Shown: one piece after another, positions 1-9,756 of the stretch
Layout: every line of letters begins with the position of its first letter
Numbering within the stretch: the stretch's first letter is position 1
Assembly: GCF_030053115.1 (NCBI RefSeq)
Contig: NZ_CP125619.1
Span: 621,001-685,000 of the forward strand
Length of the DNA stretch: 64,000 bases
Direction: 5' to 3'
Source: Pseudomonas svalbardensis
GTDB taxonomy: Bacteria > Pseudomonadota > Gammaproteobacteria > Pseudomonadales > Pseudomonadaceae
Translations under genes and position numbers: made by a program
Notes under the pieces: generated by a model
What the model was told of the DNA's origin: nothing
The model's input: the letters and a program-made list of their open reading frames with translations, nothing else
Database searches by the model: none

Positions 1-780
1 GAGGGCGATCCCCAACAGGCCACGGTACTCGCGGACCCAGCAATCGAGGGCGGCAATCTGACTGTCGATCAGCCGCGGGCCGAGTTGTTGGTGGGCCATG
101 ATCCATTCGTGGGCCATGGTGCCCAACGGCTTCATGTCCAGCTCACGTGAAAGGTGCACGTTGCTGGTGCCGACAAAACGACCGGGGAAATCGTGCTTGA
201 GCACGTTCACCACTTCTTCCTGCACGCGGTACGAGAAGCGACGGCGAGTACCGAAATCGGCGACCTGCAATTCAGACAATTCCTCCGCGCTGGCGTTGGC
301 GGTGAGCCAGTCGAACTTACGGTAGAGCTGCTCGCGCGCCTGCTCCAGGACGATCTCGCGGTAGCGATAGCGGTTGCGCACTTCGCTGACGATGGACAGC
401 AGCGGCACCTCGAACAAGATCACGTGCAGCCATGGCCCGCGCAGGCGGATGAACAGCTCGCCGTTTTCGATACCGGTGTGGATGTAGCGCAAATTGAAGC
501 GGAACAACCCGAGAAAGCGCAGAAAATCCGGTTTCATAAAGCTGATGCGCTCCATGAAACTCAACTGGTCAGCGCTCAGGCTCAACTCGGCAAGGCGCTC
601 AATCTGGAAGCGGATTTCCGCCAAGTACGGGCGCAAATCTTCACTGTTACGGCAACGAAACTCCCATTCGACTTCCACGTTCGGGTAGTTGTGCAGCACC
701 GCCTGCATCATCGTCAGTTTGTAGAAGTCGGTGTCGAGCAGGTTCTGCACGATGCGATCGCCAAACACGCTCTCGCTCAT
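1..780 (-). CDS. pncB: nicotinate phosphoribosyltransferase (5' part only)
   Basis: Converts nicotinate and PRPP to nicotinate mononucleotide in NAD salvage; cytoplasmic. The first 260 codons are present and the frame stays open to the window edge, so the C-terminal third is outside. The N-terminus reads [20 protein letters not shown] followed by a KLTMMQAV stretch and an EWEFRCRN stretch, which are characteristic of the PncB N-terminal domain that shapes the substrate pocket. The start is the ATG at 778-780, the first Met before the conserved block. A REP pair lies upstream at 902-996. In other pseudomonads pncB also borders this liv-type transporter locus. Confidence 0.93.
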   Translation of the reverse strand, partial: MSESVFGDRIVQNLLDTDFYKLTMMQAVLHNYPNVEVEWEFRCRNSEDLRPYLAEIRFQIERLAELSLSADQLSFMERISFMKPDFLRFLGLFRFNLRYIHTGIENGELFIRLRGPWLHVILFEVPLLSIVSEVRNRYRYREIVLEQAREQLYRKFDWLTANASAEELSELQVADFGTRRRFSYRVQEEVVNVLKHDFPGRFVGTSNVHLSRELDMKPLGTMAHEWIMAHQQLGPRLIDSQIAALDCWVREYRGLLGIAL

Positions 781-901
781 AACGGGGTTCTCCAGGCTGG
801 CCGCAGCCCGTGGCAGCGACGTTGCAGCTGTTTCAATGAATGGGCTAGTGGCGCATATCAGCAGTGGTGATTGCCAGCGATTTTTTTGGCTGCAGCAGAT
901 C

Positions 902-996
902 CCTGTGGGAGCGGGCTTGCTCGCGAATGCAATCGGTCAGTCGATATTGATGTCGTCTGATCCACCGCTTTCGCGAGCAAGCCCGCTCCCACAGGG
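902..996. repeat. REP pair (inverted)
   Basis: Two facing copies of the Pseudomonas REP (GTGGGAGCGGGC...GCTCGCGA at 902-926, its reverse complement at 970-996) separated by about 43 bases, between pncB and a LysR gene. The arrangement as an inverted pair is the usual REPIN form. Confidence 0.9.
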
Positions 997-1009
997 ATTT
1001 TGTGTAGCT

Positions 1010-1921
1010 TCAAATTTGCGGTATGTCCGGATTATCGATTTGCTCCAACATCCACTTCACAAAATCCCGCACTTTGGGCACTTCCGCCGAATGCTCCGGA
1101 TACGCCAGGTAATAGGCATCGGTGCTCGGCATCGCGTGCTGCCAGGGTATGACCAGTTTGCCGTCGGCCAATTCCTCTTCCACCAGAAACCGCGGCAACA
1201 GCGCCACACCACAACCGACCTGGGCCGCACGGATGCACATGTAAAAGGTTTCGAAACGCGGGCCGTGGTAGCTGTGTTCGGTGTGGTAGCCCTGACTGTC
1301 GAACCAGTCGTGCCAGGCTTGGGGCCGGGAGGCGTTTTGCAGCAGGACCAGGTCGGTGAGTTGCGTAGGATCGGTGAACGGCGTGTCCGGCAGACTGCCC
1401 GGTGCGCAGACTGGCACCAGCTCTTCGCCGAACAGCTTCAGGCATTCAGTGCCGGGTCGTGAGCCTTGGCCGAAATAAAACGCCAGGTCGCTGCGACCTT
1501 GCAGCAGATCGTCGGCTTCCTGCTCGCTGCACAGGTCCAGATGGATCGAGGGATGGCGCAGGCGCCAGCCTTTCAAACGTGGCACTAGCCAGCGCGCGCC
1601 GAAGGTTGGAGGCGTCGAGACGCGCAGGACTTCAGTTTCACCGCCGTAGGAGCGAAGGTAGTGGGTCGACATCTCGACCTGCGTGAGGATTTTTCTTACC
1701 TCCACCAGGTACAAGTCACCGGCCGGGGTCATTTGCAGGCGTCGGCGAACCCGGCGGAACAACAGGTGCTGCAGCAATTCTTCGAGTTGCGCGACCTGTT
1801 TGCTGACAGCGCTCTGGGTCAGGTTCAGCTCTTCAGCCGCCCGGGTGAAGCTCAAATGCCGGGTTACGGCCTCAAAACACTGCAGCGCGGTGATCGACGG
1901 CAAGTAGCGTTTATTCAGCAT
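1010..1921 (-). CDS. LysR-family transcriptional regulator
   Basis: 303-residue LysR-type regulator. The N-terminal winged helix-turn-helix is clear (ITALQCFEAVTRHLSFTRAA, then ELNLTQSAVSKQVAQLEE) and is followed by a substrate-binding effector domain. The frame is open upstream to 1957, but the Met of MLNKRYLPSI at 1919-1921 is the better start because the extra 12 residues are not family-like. It is divergent from amaB with about 170 bases between the starts, the classic position for a LysR protein controlling the neighbouring operon. It therefore probably responds to lysine or pipecolate catabolites; that role is inferred from position only. Confidence 0.88.
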   Translation of the reverse strand: MLNKRYLPSITALQCFEAVTRHLSFTRAAEELNLTQSAVSKQVAQLEELLQHLLFRRVRRRLQMTPAGDLYLVEVRKILTQVEMSTHYLRSYGGETEVLRVSTPPTFGARWLVPRLKGWRLRHPSIHLDLCSEQEADDLLQGRSDLAFYFGQGSRPGTECLKLFGEELVPVCAPGSLPDTPFTDPTQLTDLVLLQNASRPQAWHDWFDSQGYHTEHSYHGPRFETFYMCIRAAQVGCGVALLPRFLVEEELADGKLVIPWQHAMPSTDAYYLAYPEHSAEVPKVRDFVKWMLEQIDNPDIPQI

Positions 1922-2095
1922 TGGTTGTCCTTTTGCTTGTTTCTTTCTTACCAGCAATTCGCAGCATGAATAAACGGAATGATATCTCTCTTAAAGGTCG
2001 TTTGTTGGGTAACCTCCGGAGCGCTAAAACTACAGGCCTCACCAGCCGAATCAATCCGGCTGCACGTTTTCTGTTTTTCGCTTGAGGAGTGACCC

Positions 2096-3586
2096 ATGGT
2101 TGCCGCATTGCTTGATCGTCTTGGTGTGAACCCGGCCCTGTACCAGAACGGCAAAGTGCCGGTGCATTCGCCGATCGATGGCAGCCAGATCGCCGCCGTG
2201 AACTGGGAAGGCGCCGCTGAAGTCGAGCAGCACATCAGTCGTGCAGATCATGCGTTCGAATTGTGGCGCAAGGTCCCGGCCCCGCGCCGTGGCGAACTGG
2301 TCCGCCAACTGGGCGATATCTTGCGTGAATACAAGGCCGACCTCGGCGAGCTGGTGTCCTGGGAAGCCGGCAAGATCACTCAGGAAGGTCTGGGTGAAGT
2401 TCAGGAAATGATCGACATCTGCGATTTCGCCGTCGGCCTGTCCCGTCAGCTGTACGGTTTGACCATCGCTTCCGAGCGTCCTGGCCACCACATGCGCGAA
2501 ACCTGGCACCCGCTGGGCGTCGTTGGCGTCATCAGCGCGTTCAACTTCCCGGTGGCGGTCTGGGCCTGGAACACCGCGCTGGCGCTGGTCTGCGGCAACC
2601 CGGTGATCTGGAAACCGTCGGAGAAAACTCCGCTGACCGCACTGGCCTGTCAGGCGCTGTTCGACCGCGTATTGAAGAACTTCAGCGACGCGCCTCCGCA
2701 CCTGAGCCAAGTGATCATCGGCGGCCGTGATGCCGGCGAAGCCCTGGTCGATGACCCGCGTGTCGCGCTGATCAGCGCCACCGGCAGCACCCGCATGGGC
2801 CGCGAAGTGGCACCGAAAATCGCCGCACGTTTCGCTCGCAGCATTCTGGAACTGGGCGGCAACAACGCAATGATCCTCGGCCCAAGCGCCGACCTGGACA
2901 TGGCCGTACGAGCCATCCTGTTCAGCGCCGTCGGCACTGCCGGTCAGCGTTGCACCACGTTGCGTCGCCTGATTGCCCATGAATCGGTGAAAGAAGAAAT
3001 CGTCACCCGCCTGAAAGCCGCTTACTCCAAAGTGCGCATTGGCAATCCACTGGAAGGCAATCTGATTGGTCCGCTGATCGACAAGCACAGCTTCGAAAAC
3101 ATGCAGGATGCGCTTGAGCAGGCCTTGAGCGAAGGCGGCCGGGTGTTTGGCGGCAAGCGCCAGCTGGAAGACAAATTCCCTAACGCTTATTACGTCTCGC
3201 CGGCCATCGTCGAAATGCCGGAGCAGAGCGACGTGGTTTGCAGCGAAACCTTCGCACCGATTCTGTACGTGGTCGGTTACAAGGATTTCGCCGAAGCGCT
3301 GCGCCTGAACAACGCCGTGCCACAAGGCTTGTCCTCGTGCATCTTCACCACTGACGTACGTGAAGCCGAACAGTTCATGTCGGCGGTGGGCAGTGACTGC
3401 GGCATCGCTAACGTCAACATCGGCCCGAGCGGCGCGGAAATCGGCGGGGCGTTTGGCGGTGAAAAAGAAACGGGCGGTGGTCGTGAATCTGGTTCCGATG
3501 CATGGCGCGGCTACATGCGCCGTCAGACCAACACCGTGAACTATTCGCTGGAGTTACCGTTGGCTCAGGGCATTACGTTCGACTAA
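2096..3586 (+). CDS. amaB: aldehyde dehydrogenase, probable L-piperidine-6-carboxylate dehydrogenase
   Basis: NAD(P)-dependent aldehyde dehydrogenase of 496 residues, the usual family length. The catalytic cysteine is in GQRCTT (Cys286) and the general base in LELGG (Glu252). The cofactor-binding GSTRMG stretch is present. The N-terminus MVAALLDRLGVNPALYQNG and the following oxidase gene match the ama genes of Pseudomonas lysine catabolism, where AmaB oxidises piperideine-6-carboxylate/aminoadipate semialdehyde to alpha-aminoadipate. SD-like GAGGAG precedes the ATG. A REP pair separates it from amaA. The substrate assignment rests on family resemblance plus neighbour; a generic aldehyde dehydrogenase is the alternative. 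Confidence 0.88.
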   Translation: MVAALLDRLGVNPALYQNGKVPVHSPIDGSQIAAVNWEGAAEVEQHISRADHAFELWRKVPAPRRGELVRQLGDILREYKADLGELVSWEAGKITQEGLGEVQEMIDICDFAVGLSRQLYGLTIASERPGHHMRETWHPLGVVGVISAFNFPVAVWAWNTALALVCGNPVIWKPSEKTPLTALACQALFDRVLKNFSDAPPHLSQVIIGGRDAGEALVDDPRVALISATGSTRMGREVAPKIAARFARSILELGGNNAMILGPSADLDMAVRAILFSAVGTAGQRCTTLRRLIAHESVKEEIVTRLKAAYSKVRIGNPLEGNLIGPLIDKHSFENMQDALEQALSEGGRVFGGKRQLEDKFPNAYYVSPAIVEMPEQSDVVCSETFAPILYVVGYKDFAEALRLNNAVPQGLSSCIFTTDVREAEQFMSAVGSDCGIANVNIGPSGAEIGGAFGGEKETGGGRESGSDAWRGYMRRQTNTVNYSLELPLAQGITFD

Positions 3587-3601
3587 ATTTCGAGTCGAAC
3601 A

Positions 3602-3692
3602 CCTGTGGGAGCGAGCCTGCTCGCGAAGACGGCGGCACATCCATCATTGATGTGACTGACAGACCGCATTCGCGAGCAGGCTCGCTCCCACA
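3602..3692. repeat. REP pair (inverted)
   Basis: Facing REP copies at 3602-3627 and 3669-3692, located between amaB and amaA, so the pair is inside the presumed amaB-amaA transcript and would fold into hairpins in the mRNA. Confidence 0.9.
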
Positions 3693-3733
3693 CTTGAATT
3701 GTGTATCTGTTAGGTTTCTGTTGGAGTCTGGCA

Positions 3734-5017
3734 ATGCCGTTACGCGAAGAGTGTCTGTGGGAAAAACTGACGCCGCAAAGGCCTGACAACGCGGCGCTCA
3801 AGGGCGAGGTGACGGTGGATGTCTGCGTCATCGGCGCCGGTTTCACCGGTCTGTCGGCGGCGGTGCATCTGCTGGAAAAAGGCAAAAGCGTCTGTGTACT
3901 GGAGGCCCATCGCGCCGGTCATGGCGGATCGGGGCGCAATGTCGGGCTGGTCAATGCCGGAATGTGGATTCCACCGGACGAGATCGAAGCTGGGTTTGGC
4001 GAGGCGGTCGGCAGTCAGCTTAATCGCATGCTCGGTGCAGCACCGTCCCTGGTGTTCAGCCTTGTGGATAAGTACAACATCGATTGCCAGTTACGCCGTG
4101 AAGGCACATTGCACATGGCGCACAACGCCCGTGGCGAAGCGGACTTGCGCAGTCGTGAAGAACAATGGAAACGTCGCGGCGCGCCGGTTGAACTGCTGAC
4201 CGGTCAAGCCTGCGAACAAGCGACGGGTACCAAAAAGATCGCCGCTGCGCTGCTCGATCGACGTGCCGGCACGATCAACCCAATGGCTTACACGACGGGG
4301 CTGGCCAAAGCGGCCATCGGTCTCGGCGGTCAGTTGTTCGATCATTCCCCGGTGACCCGACTCGAACGTCAGGGCCAGCGCTGGTCGGTACAAACCGCTC
4401 AGGGTTCAGTGCTTGCCGAGCAAGTCGTGATTGCTTCTAACGCCTACACCGAAGGTGACTGGACGGAATTGCGGCGTAACTTCTTCCCCGGTTATTACTA
4501 TCAAGTGGCGTCGGTCCCGCTGACCGAAGAGGCTGCGCAGCAAATTCTCCCGGGTGGCCAGGGTTCCTGGGACACCCGCCAGGTCCTCAGCAGTGTTCGT
4601 CGCGATAAGGATGGCCGTCTGCTGCTCGGCAGTCTCGGTAATGGCAATCAGAAGCCGACCTGGTTCCTCAAAGCCTGGGCCGACCGGGTTCAGCAGCACT
4701 ACTTTCCTTATCTCAAACCGGTGGAATGGGAATGTACCTGGACCGGTTGCATCGCCTTCACCCCCGATCATTTGATGCGTTTGTTCGAGCCGGCGCCCGG
4801 TTTGGTGGCAGTCACCGGTTACAACGGCCGGGGCGTCACTACCGGCACAGTCGTCGGCAAAGCCTTTGCCGATTATCTGTGTAACGGAAATCCTCAAGCA
4901 CTGCCGATTCCCTTTGCGCCCATGCAGCCATTGGCGGGCGTGGGATTGCGCAGCTGTCTGTACGAGGCCGGATTCTCGCTGTATCACGCAGGCCAGTGCC
5001 TGCGGATCGTTATTTGA
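3734..5017 (+). CDS. amaA: FAD-dependent oxidoreductase, probable L-pipecolate oxidase
   Basis: 427-residue DAO-family flavoprotein. The N-terminal Rossmann fingerprint is VDVCVIGAGFTGLSAAVHLL, followed by a glutamate ending the second strand (CVLEAHRAGHGGSGRN), and near the C-terminus the flavin-contacting VTGYNGRGVTTGTVVG motif. In Pseudomonas, AmaA oxidises L-pipecolate to piperideine-6-carboxylate, the substrate of AmaB encoded just upstream. The start is the ATG at 3734 with GGAG at 3723-3726; a longer reading frame from 3701 has no ribosome site. Puu B/gamma-glutamylputrescine oxidase-like function is the main alternative. Confidence 0.85.
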   Translation: MPLREECLWEKLTPQRPDNAALKGEVTVDVCVIGAGFTGLSAAVHLLEKGKSVCVLEAHRAGHGGSGRNVGLVNAGMWIPPDEIEAGFGEAVGSQLNRMLGAAPSLVFSLVDKYNIDCQLRREGTLHMAHNARGEADLRSREEQWKRRGAPVELLTGQACEQATGTKKIAAALLDRRAGTINPMAYTTGLAKAAIGLGGQLFDHSPVTRLERQGQRWSVQTAQGSVLAEQVVIASNAYTEGDWTELRRNFFPGYYYQVASVPLTEEAAQQILPGGQGSWDTRQVLSSVRRDKDGRLLLGSLGNGNQKPTWFLKAWADRVQQHYFPYLKPVEWECTWTGCIAFTPDHLMRLFEPAPGLVAVTGYNGRGVTTGTVVGKAFADYLCNGNPQALPIPFAPMQPLAGVGLRSCLYEAGFSLYHAGQCLRIVI

Positions 5018-5309
5018 TTGTTGAAATTTGTTGCTGAAAGCGGCGCTTTTTCGCGCAGCGACTAGCCTGTAAAAGGTGCGGGTTGTAGCAGTTGCGCACC
5101 AGCAGTGTGCACTTCGGTGACGCACGTTGTTACAGGCTGGTTGCACGTCGTTTGGCGCCGCGGTTGCAATGATGGCGCGCTAGGGTTGCGCCTTTAAAAA
5201 TAAATGGTTTCACCTTCCGCGGTTTAGACGGTTGCACGCCCAATGAAAATGGGATCGAAACAGTCGAAATAACAATAAAGCAGCGACTTTTTTCAGAATA
5301 AAAAACCGA
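5018..5309 (+). promoter_or_regulatory. gene-free region with phased GGTTGC repeats
   Basis: No credible gene. Five same-strand copies of (G)GTTGCRC-like octamers start at 5090, 5139, 5162, 5184 and 5230. The intervals are 49, 23, 22 and 46 bases, i.e. close to one or two steps of about 23 bases (two helical turns). They end about 75 bases upstream of the sigma-54 promoter at 5310. This is the arrangement expected of upstream activator sites for a sigma-54 enhancer-binding protein; the protein is not known from the sequence. Confidence 0.45.
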
Positions 5310-5325
5310 TGGCACGGCCCTTGCT
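5310..5325 (+). promoter_or_regulatory. sigma-54 promoter of livK
   Basis: TGGCACGGCCCTTGCT matches the -24/-12 consensus TGGCACG-N4-TTGCW at every fixed position, with the required GG-N10-GC spacing (GG 5311-5312, GC 5323-5324). It lies about 55 bases before the livK ATG on the coding strand, so transcription of the transporter is expected to require RpoN and an activator. Confidence 0.85.
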
Positions 5326-5380
5326 CTGAGCATTCAGGAAGTCGCAGTGCTAACTAAAAAAAACCTTGGAGCACCACCTC

Positions 5381-6514
5381 ATGTCCCAGACGTTTTACAA
5401 AAAAGGCTTTTTGGCCCTCGCAGTGGCAACTGCGTTGGGTGTTTCTGCGTTTGCACAGGCTGATGTGAAAATCGGTGTGGCGGGACCAATGACAGGCGCC
5501 AACGCGGCATTTGGCGAACAGTACATGAAGGGTGCACAGGCTGCGGCCGATGCGGTCAACGCAGCGGGCGGCGTAAACGGGGAAAAAATCGTACTGGTCA
5601 AGGGCGATGACGCCTGCGAACCGAAACAGGCTGTGACGGTCGCCAAGGACCTGACCAACCAGAAAGTCGCTGGCGTAGTCGGTCACTTCTGCTCCTCCTC
5701 GACCATCCCGGCTTCGGAGATCTACGACGAAGCGGGCATCATCGCGATCACTCCTGGCTCCACCAACCCGGCTGTTACCGAGCGCGGCCTGAGTGCCATG
5801 TTCCGTATGTGCGGGCGTGACGACCAGCAAGGCATCGTGGCCGGCGACTACATCGTCGACGTGCTCAAGGGCAAGAAAGTCGTGGTCCTGCACGACAAGG
5901 ACACCTACGGTCAAGGCCTGGCGGACGCTACCAAGGCCCAGCTGGAAAAACGCGGTGTGAAACCGGTGCTGTATGAAGGCCTGACCCGTGGCGAGAAAGA
6001 TTTCAGCACCATCGTCACCAAAATCCGCGGCGCTGGCGCCGACATCGTCTACTTCGGTGGTCTGCACCCGGAAGCCGGTCCTCTGGTTCGCCAACTGCGT
6101 GAGCAAGGCCTCAAAGACGTCAAGTTCATGTCCGACGACGGCATCGTAACCGACGAACTGGTGACCACCGCTGGTGGCCCGCAATTCGTCGACGGCGTAC
6201 TGATGACCTTCGGCGCTGACCCGCGCATGCTGCCAGACAGCAAGACCGTGGTTGACGCGTTCCGTAAAGCCGGTACCGAGCCTGAAGGCTACACCCTGTA
6301 CGCCTACGCTTCGGTTCAGACCCTGGCAGCTGCCTTCAATGGCGCCAAGTCCAACAAAGGCGAAGAAGCTGCCAAATGGCTGAAAGCCAACACGGTCAAA
6401 ACCGTGATGGGCGAGAAGGCCTGGGATTCCAAGGGCGACCTGAAAGTCTCCGACTACGTGGTTTACCAGTGGGACAAGGACGGCAAATACCACCAACTGG
6501 AAAAACAGAAGTGA
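5381..6514 (+). CDS. livK: branched-chain-type amino acid ABC transporter, periplasmic binding protein
   Basis: 377-residue periplasmic binding protein of the LivJ/LivK/BraC family (type 1 fold). The signal peptide runs to about residue 25 (FLALAVATALGVSAFAQA), then DVKIGVAGPMTGANAAFG, the typical start of the mature protein. The start is the ATG at 5381 with TTGGAG at 5366-5371; an in-frame TTG at 5366 is part of that ribosome site. First gene of livKHMGF. Its position behind amaBA leaves open that the substrate is lysine-derived rather than a branched-chain amino acid. Confidence 0.92.
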   Translation: MSQTFYKKGFLALAVATALGVSAFAQADVKIGVAGPMTGANAAFGEQYMKGAQAAADAVNAAGGVNGEKIVLVKGDDACEPKQAVTVAKDLTNQKVAGVVGHFCSSSTIPASEIYDEAGIIAITPGSTNPAVTERGLSAMFRMCGRDDQQGIVAGDYIVDVLKGKKVVVLHDKDTYGQGLADATKAQLEKRGVKPVLYEGLTRGEKDFSTIVTKIRGAGADIVYFGGLHPEAGPLVRQLREQGLKDVKFMSDDGIVTDELVTTAGGPQFVDGVLMTFGADPRMLPDSKTVVDAFRKAGTEPEGYTLYAYASVQTLAAAFNGAKSNKGEEAAKWLKANTVKTVMGEKAWDSKGDLKVSDYVVYQWDKDGKYHQLEKQK

Positions 6515-6525
6515 TATGAACAGCT

Positions 6526-6554
6526 GATTGCCCGGCGCCTTGCGCCGGGCAATC
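6526..6554 (+). promoter_or_regulatory. intercistronic hairpin between livK and livH
   Basis: A perfect 13-bp stem (GATTGCCCGGCGC / GCGCCGGGCAATC) with a 3-base loop starts 12 bases after the livK stop. No T-run follows, so it looks like an mRNA-stabilising or partial-termination element that keeps the binding protein in excess over the permeases. Confidence 0.75.
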
Positions 6555-6682
6555 AATCAACATGTCCGTGCAGTACCTGTCTTTTCTCGTAGAGCTGCAC
6601 ACAACCGTGTTACGCCGGCGGCTGAACCCCGGTCCGTCGTACCCGGCTTCTGTGCAGTCTCTCAAATGCGTGAGATTGCGTT

Positions 6683-7597
<915 letters not shown>

Positions 7598-7600
7598 GCG

Positions 7601-8884
7601 ATGTCTTCAACCACTAAAAAAACCATTGATCTCAAAAGAAGCCTGGTTGACGCGATTCTTGCCGGCCTTGTCGCCCTGATTGTGTTCGGCCCGATTGTCG
7701 GCGTGGTCCTCGATGGCTATGGCTTCAACCTGGAAACGACCCGTGTGGCGTTGATTGTCGCCATCGTCATGGCGGGCCGCTTCGCCCTGAGCCTGTTCCT
7801 GCAAACCCCCAAGGGCCTGAGAATTCTCGAAGGCTTTGAAAGCACCGGTTCCGGGGTGCATGTATTGCCGCCTGACTATAAATCCCGGTTGCGCTGGATC
7901 ATTCCGGTGTTGATCGTCGTAGCCGTGGTGTTCCCGTTTTTCTCCAACTCCTACCTGCTGGGCGTGGTCATCCTCGGGCTGATCTACGTGCTGCTGGGCC
8001 TGGGGCTGAACATCGTGGTCGGTCTGGCTGGCCTGCTCGACCTGGGTTACGTGGCGTTCTACGCCATCGGTGCTTATGGGTTGGCGCTCGGTTACCAATA
8101 CCTTGGCTTGGGCTTCTGGACGGTGCTGCCGCTGGCGGCGATCATCGCTGGCCTTGCCGGCTGCATTCTCGGTTTTCCGGTGTTGCGCCTGCACGGTGAC
8201 TACCTGGCAATCGTGACCCTGGGCTTCGGTGAAATCATCCGGTTGATCCTCAATAACTGGCTGTCCCTGACCGGCGGCCCGAATGGTATGGCCGCTCCGT
8301 TGCCAACCTTCTTCGGCATCGAGTTCGGCAAAAGGGCTAAAGAGGGCGGGGTGCCGTTTCATGAGTTTTTCGGCATCGCCTATAACCCGGACGTGAAGTA
8401 CTTCTTCATCTACGCGGTGTTGTTCCTGGTGGTGCTGGCCGTGCTGTACGTCAAGCACCGCTTGACCCGCATGCCGGTCGGCCGCGCCTGGGAAGCCTTG
8501 CGTGAAGACGAAATCGCTTGCCGCTCTATGGGCCTGAACCATGTACTGGTCAAACTCTCGGCGTTCACCATCGGTGCATCGACGGCCGGTCTGGCCGGTG
8601 TGTTCTTCGCCACCTACCAAGGCTTCGTCAACCCGACCTCGTTCACCTTCTTCGAATCGGCATTGATCCTCGCCATCGTGGTACTCGGCGGCATGGGCTC
8701 GACCATCGGCGTGGTGATTGCGGCCTTCGTGCTGACCGTCGCCCCGGAACTGTTGCGGGGTTTCGCGGAATATCGCGTGCTGCTGTTCGGCATCCTGATG
8801 GTGTTGATGATGATCTGGCGACCGCGCGGCCTGATTCGGATCAGCCGTACCGGTGTGACCCCGCGTAAAGGAGTAGCGCCATGA
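7601..8884 (+). CDS. livM: branched-chain-type amino acid ABC transporter permease LivM
   Basis: 427-residue permease. An N-terminal extension of about 100 residues with two membrane segments precedes the conserved core, which begins near LGVVILGLIYVLLGLGLNIV; the coupling loop is near GRAWEALREDEIACRSMGL. The C-terminus ends with the RPRGLI motif shared by LivM proteins. Its stop overlaps the livG start (ATGA), showing translational coupling. Confidence 0.93.
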   Translation: MSSTTKKTIDLKRSLVDAILAGLVALIVFGPIVGVVLDGYGFNLETTRVALIVAIVMAGRFALSLFLQTPKGLRILEGFESTGSGVHVLPPDYKSRLRWIIPVLIVVAVVFPFFSNSYLLGVVILGLIYVLLGLGLNIVVGLAGLLDLGYVAFYAIGAYGLALGYQYLGLGFWTVLPLAAIIAGLAGCILGFPVLRLHGDYLAIVTLGFGEIIRLILNNWLSLTGGPNGMAAPLPTFFGIEFGKRAKEGGVPFHEFFGIAYNPDVKYFFIYAVLFLVVLAVLYVKHRLTRMPVGRAWEALREDEIACRSMGLNHVLVKLSAFTIGASTAGLAGVFFATYQGFVNPTSFTFFESALILAIVVLGGMGSTIGVVIAAFVLTVAPELLRGFAEYRVLLFGILMVLMMIWRPRGLIRISRTGVTPRKGVAP

Positions 8885-9756
8885 GCGAAGTCGTACTCTC
8901 GGTCGAGAAGCTGATGATGCACTTCGGCGGCATCAAGGCGTTGAACGATGTCAGCCTGAAGGTCGAACGCAACTCGATCTTCGCCCTGATCGGCCCCAAC
9001 GGCGCCGGCAAGACCACCGTGTTCAACTGCCTGACCGGGTTCTACAAGGCCTCGGGCGGCAAGATCGAACTCAATGTGCGTGGCGAGGAGACCAATGTCA
9101 TCAAGCTGCTGGGTGAATCGTTCAAACCGACCGATTTCGTCTCGCCGAAATCTTTCGCCAGCCGGATGTACTACAAAATGTTCGGCGGCACCCATCTGGT
9201 GAACCGGGCCGGCCTGGCGCGGACGTTCCAGAACATTCGCCTGTTCAAGGAAATGTCGGTGCTGGAAAACCTGCTGGTGGCCCAACACATGTGGGTCAAC
9301 CGCAACCTGCTGGCCGGTATCCTCAACACCAAGGGCTACCGCAAGGCCGAAAGCGATGCGTTGGACCACGCCTTCTACTGGCTGGAAGTCGTCGACCTGG
9401 TGGACTGCGCCAACCGTCTGGCCGGTGAACTGTCCTACGGGCAGCAACGCCGTCTGGAAATCGCCCGGGCCATGTGTACCCGTCCGCAGATCATCTGCCT
9501 CGACGAACCGGCCGCTGGCCTCAACCCTCAGGAAACCGAAGCGCTGAGCGCGATGATCCGGCTGCTGCGCGACGAGCACGATCTGACCGTGGTGCTGATC
9601 GAACACGACATGGGCATGGTAATGAGCATTTCTGACCACATCGTGGTGCTGGACCACGGTATCGTCATCGCCGAGGGCGGCCCCGACGATATACGCCGCG
9701 ATCCGAAAGTGATTGCGGCCTATCTGGGCGCCGATGAAGAGGAAGTGGTGCTATGA
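8881..9756 (+). CDS. livG: amino acid ABC transporter ATP-binding protein LivG
   Basis: 291-residue ATPase. Walker A is GPNGAGKT, the signature is LSYGQQRR, Walker B is IICLDEPAAGLNP and the switch histidine is in LIEHDMGMV. The insert between Walker A and signature is longer than in LivF, as is normal for LivG. The start overlaps the livM stop and its own stop overlaps livF. Confidence 0.94.
   Translation: MSEVVLSVEKLMMHFGGIKALNDVSLKVERNSIFALIGPNGAGKTTVFNCLTGFYKASGGKIELNVRGEETNVIKLLGESFKPTDFVSPKSFASRMYYKMFGGTHLVNRAGLARTFQNIRLFKEMSVLENLLVAQHMWVNRNLLAGILNTKGYRKAESDALDHAFYWLEVVDLVDCANRLAGELSYGQQRRLEIARAMCTRPQIICLDEPAAGLNPQETEALSAMIRLLRDEHDLTVVLIEHDMGMVMSISDHIVVLDHGIVIAEGGPDDIRRDPKVIAAYLGADEEEVVL

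Noticed and set aside
902..996. REP pairs interpreted as ordinary terminators
   Set aside because: They recur at about fifteen places regardless of gene direction, including inside operons, and lack T-runs, so they are listed as repeats.
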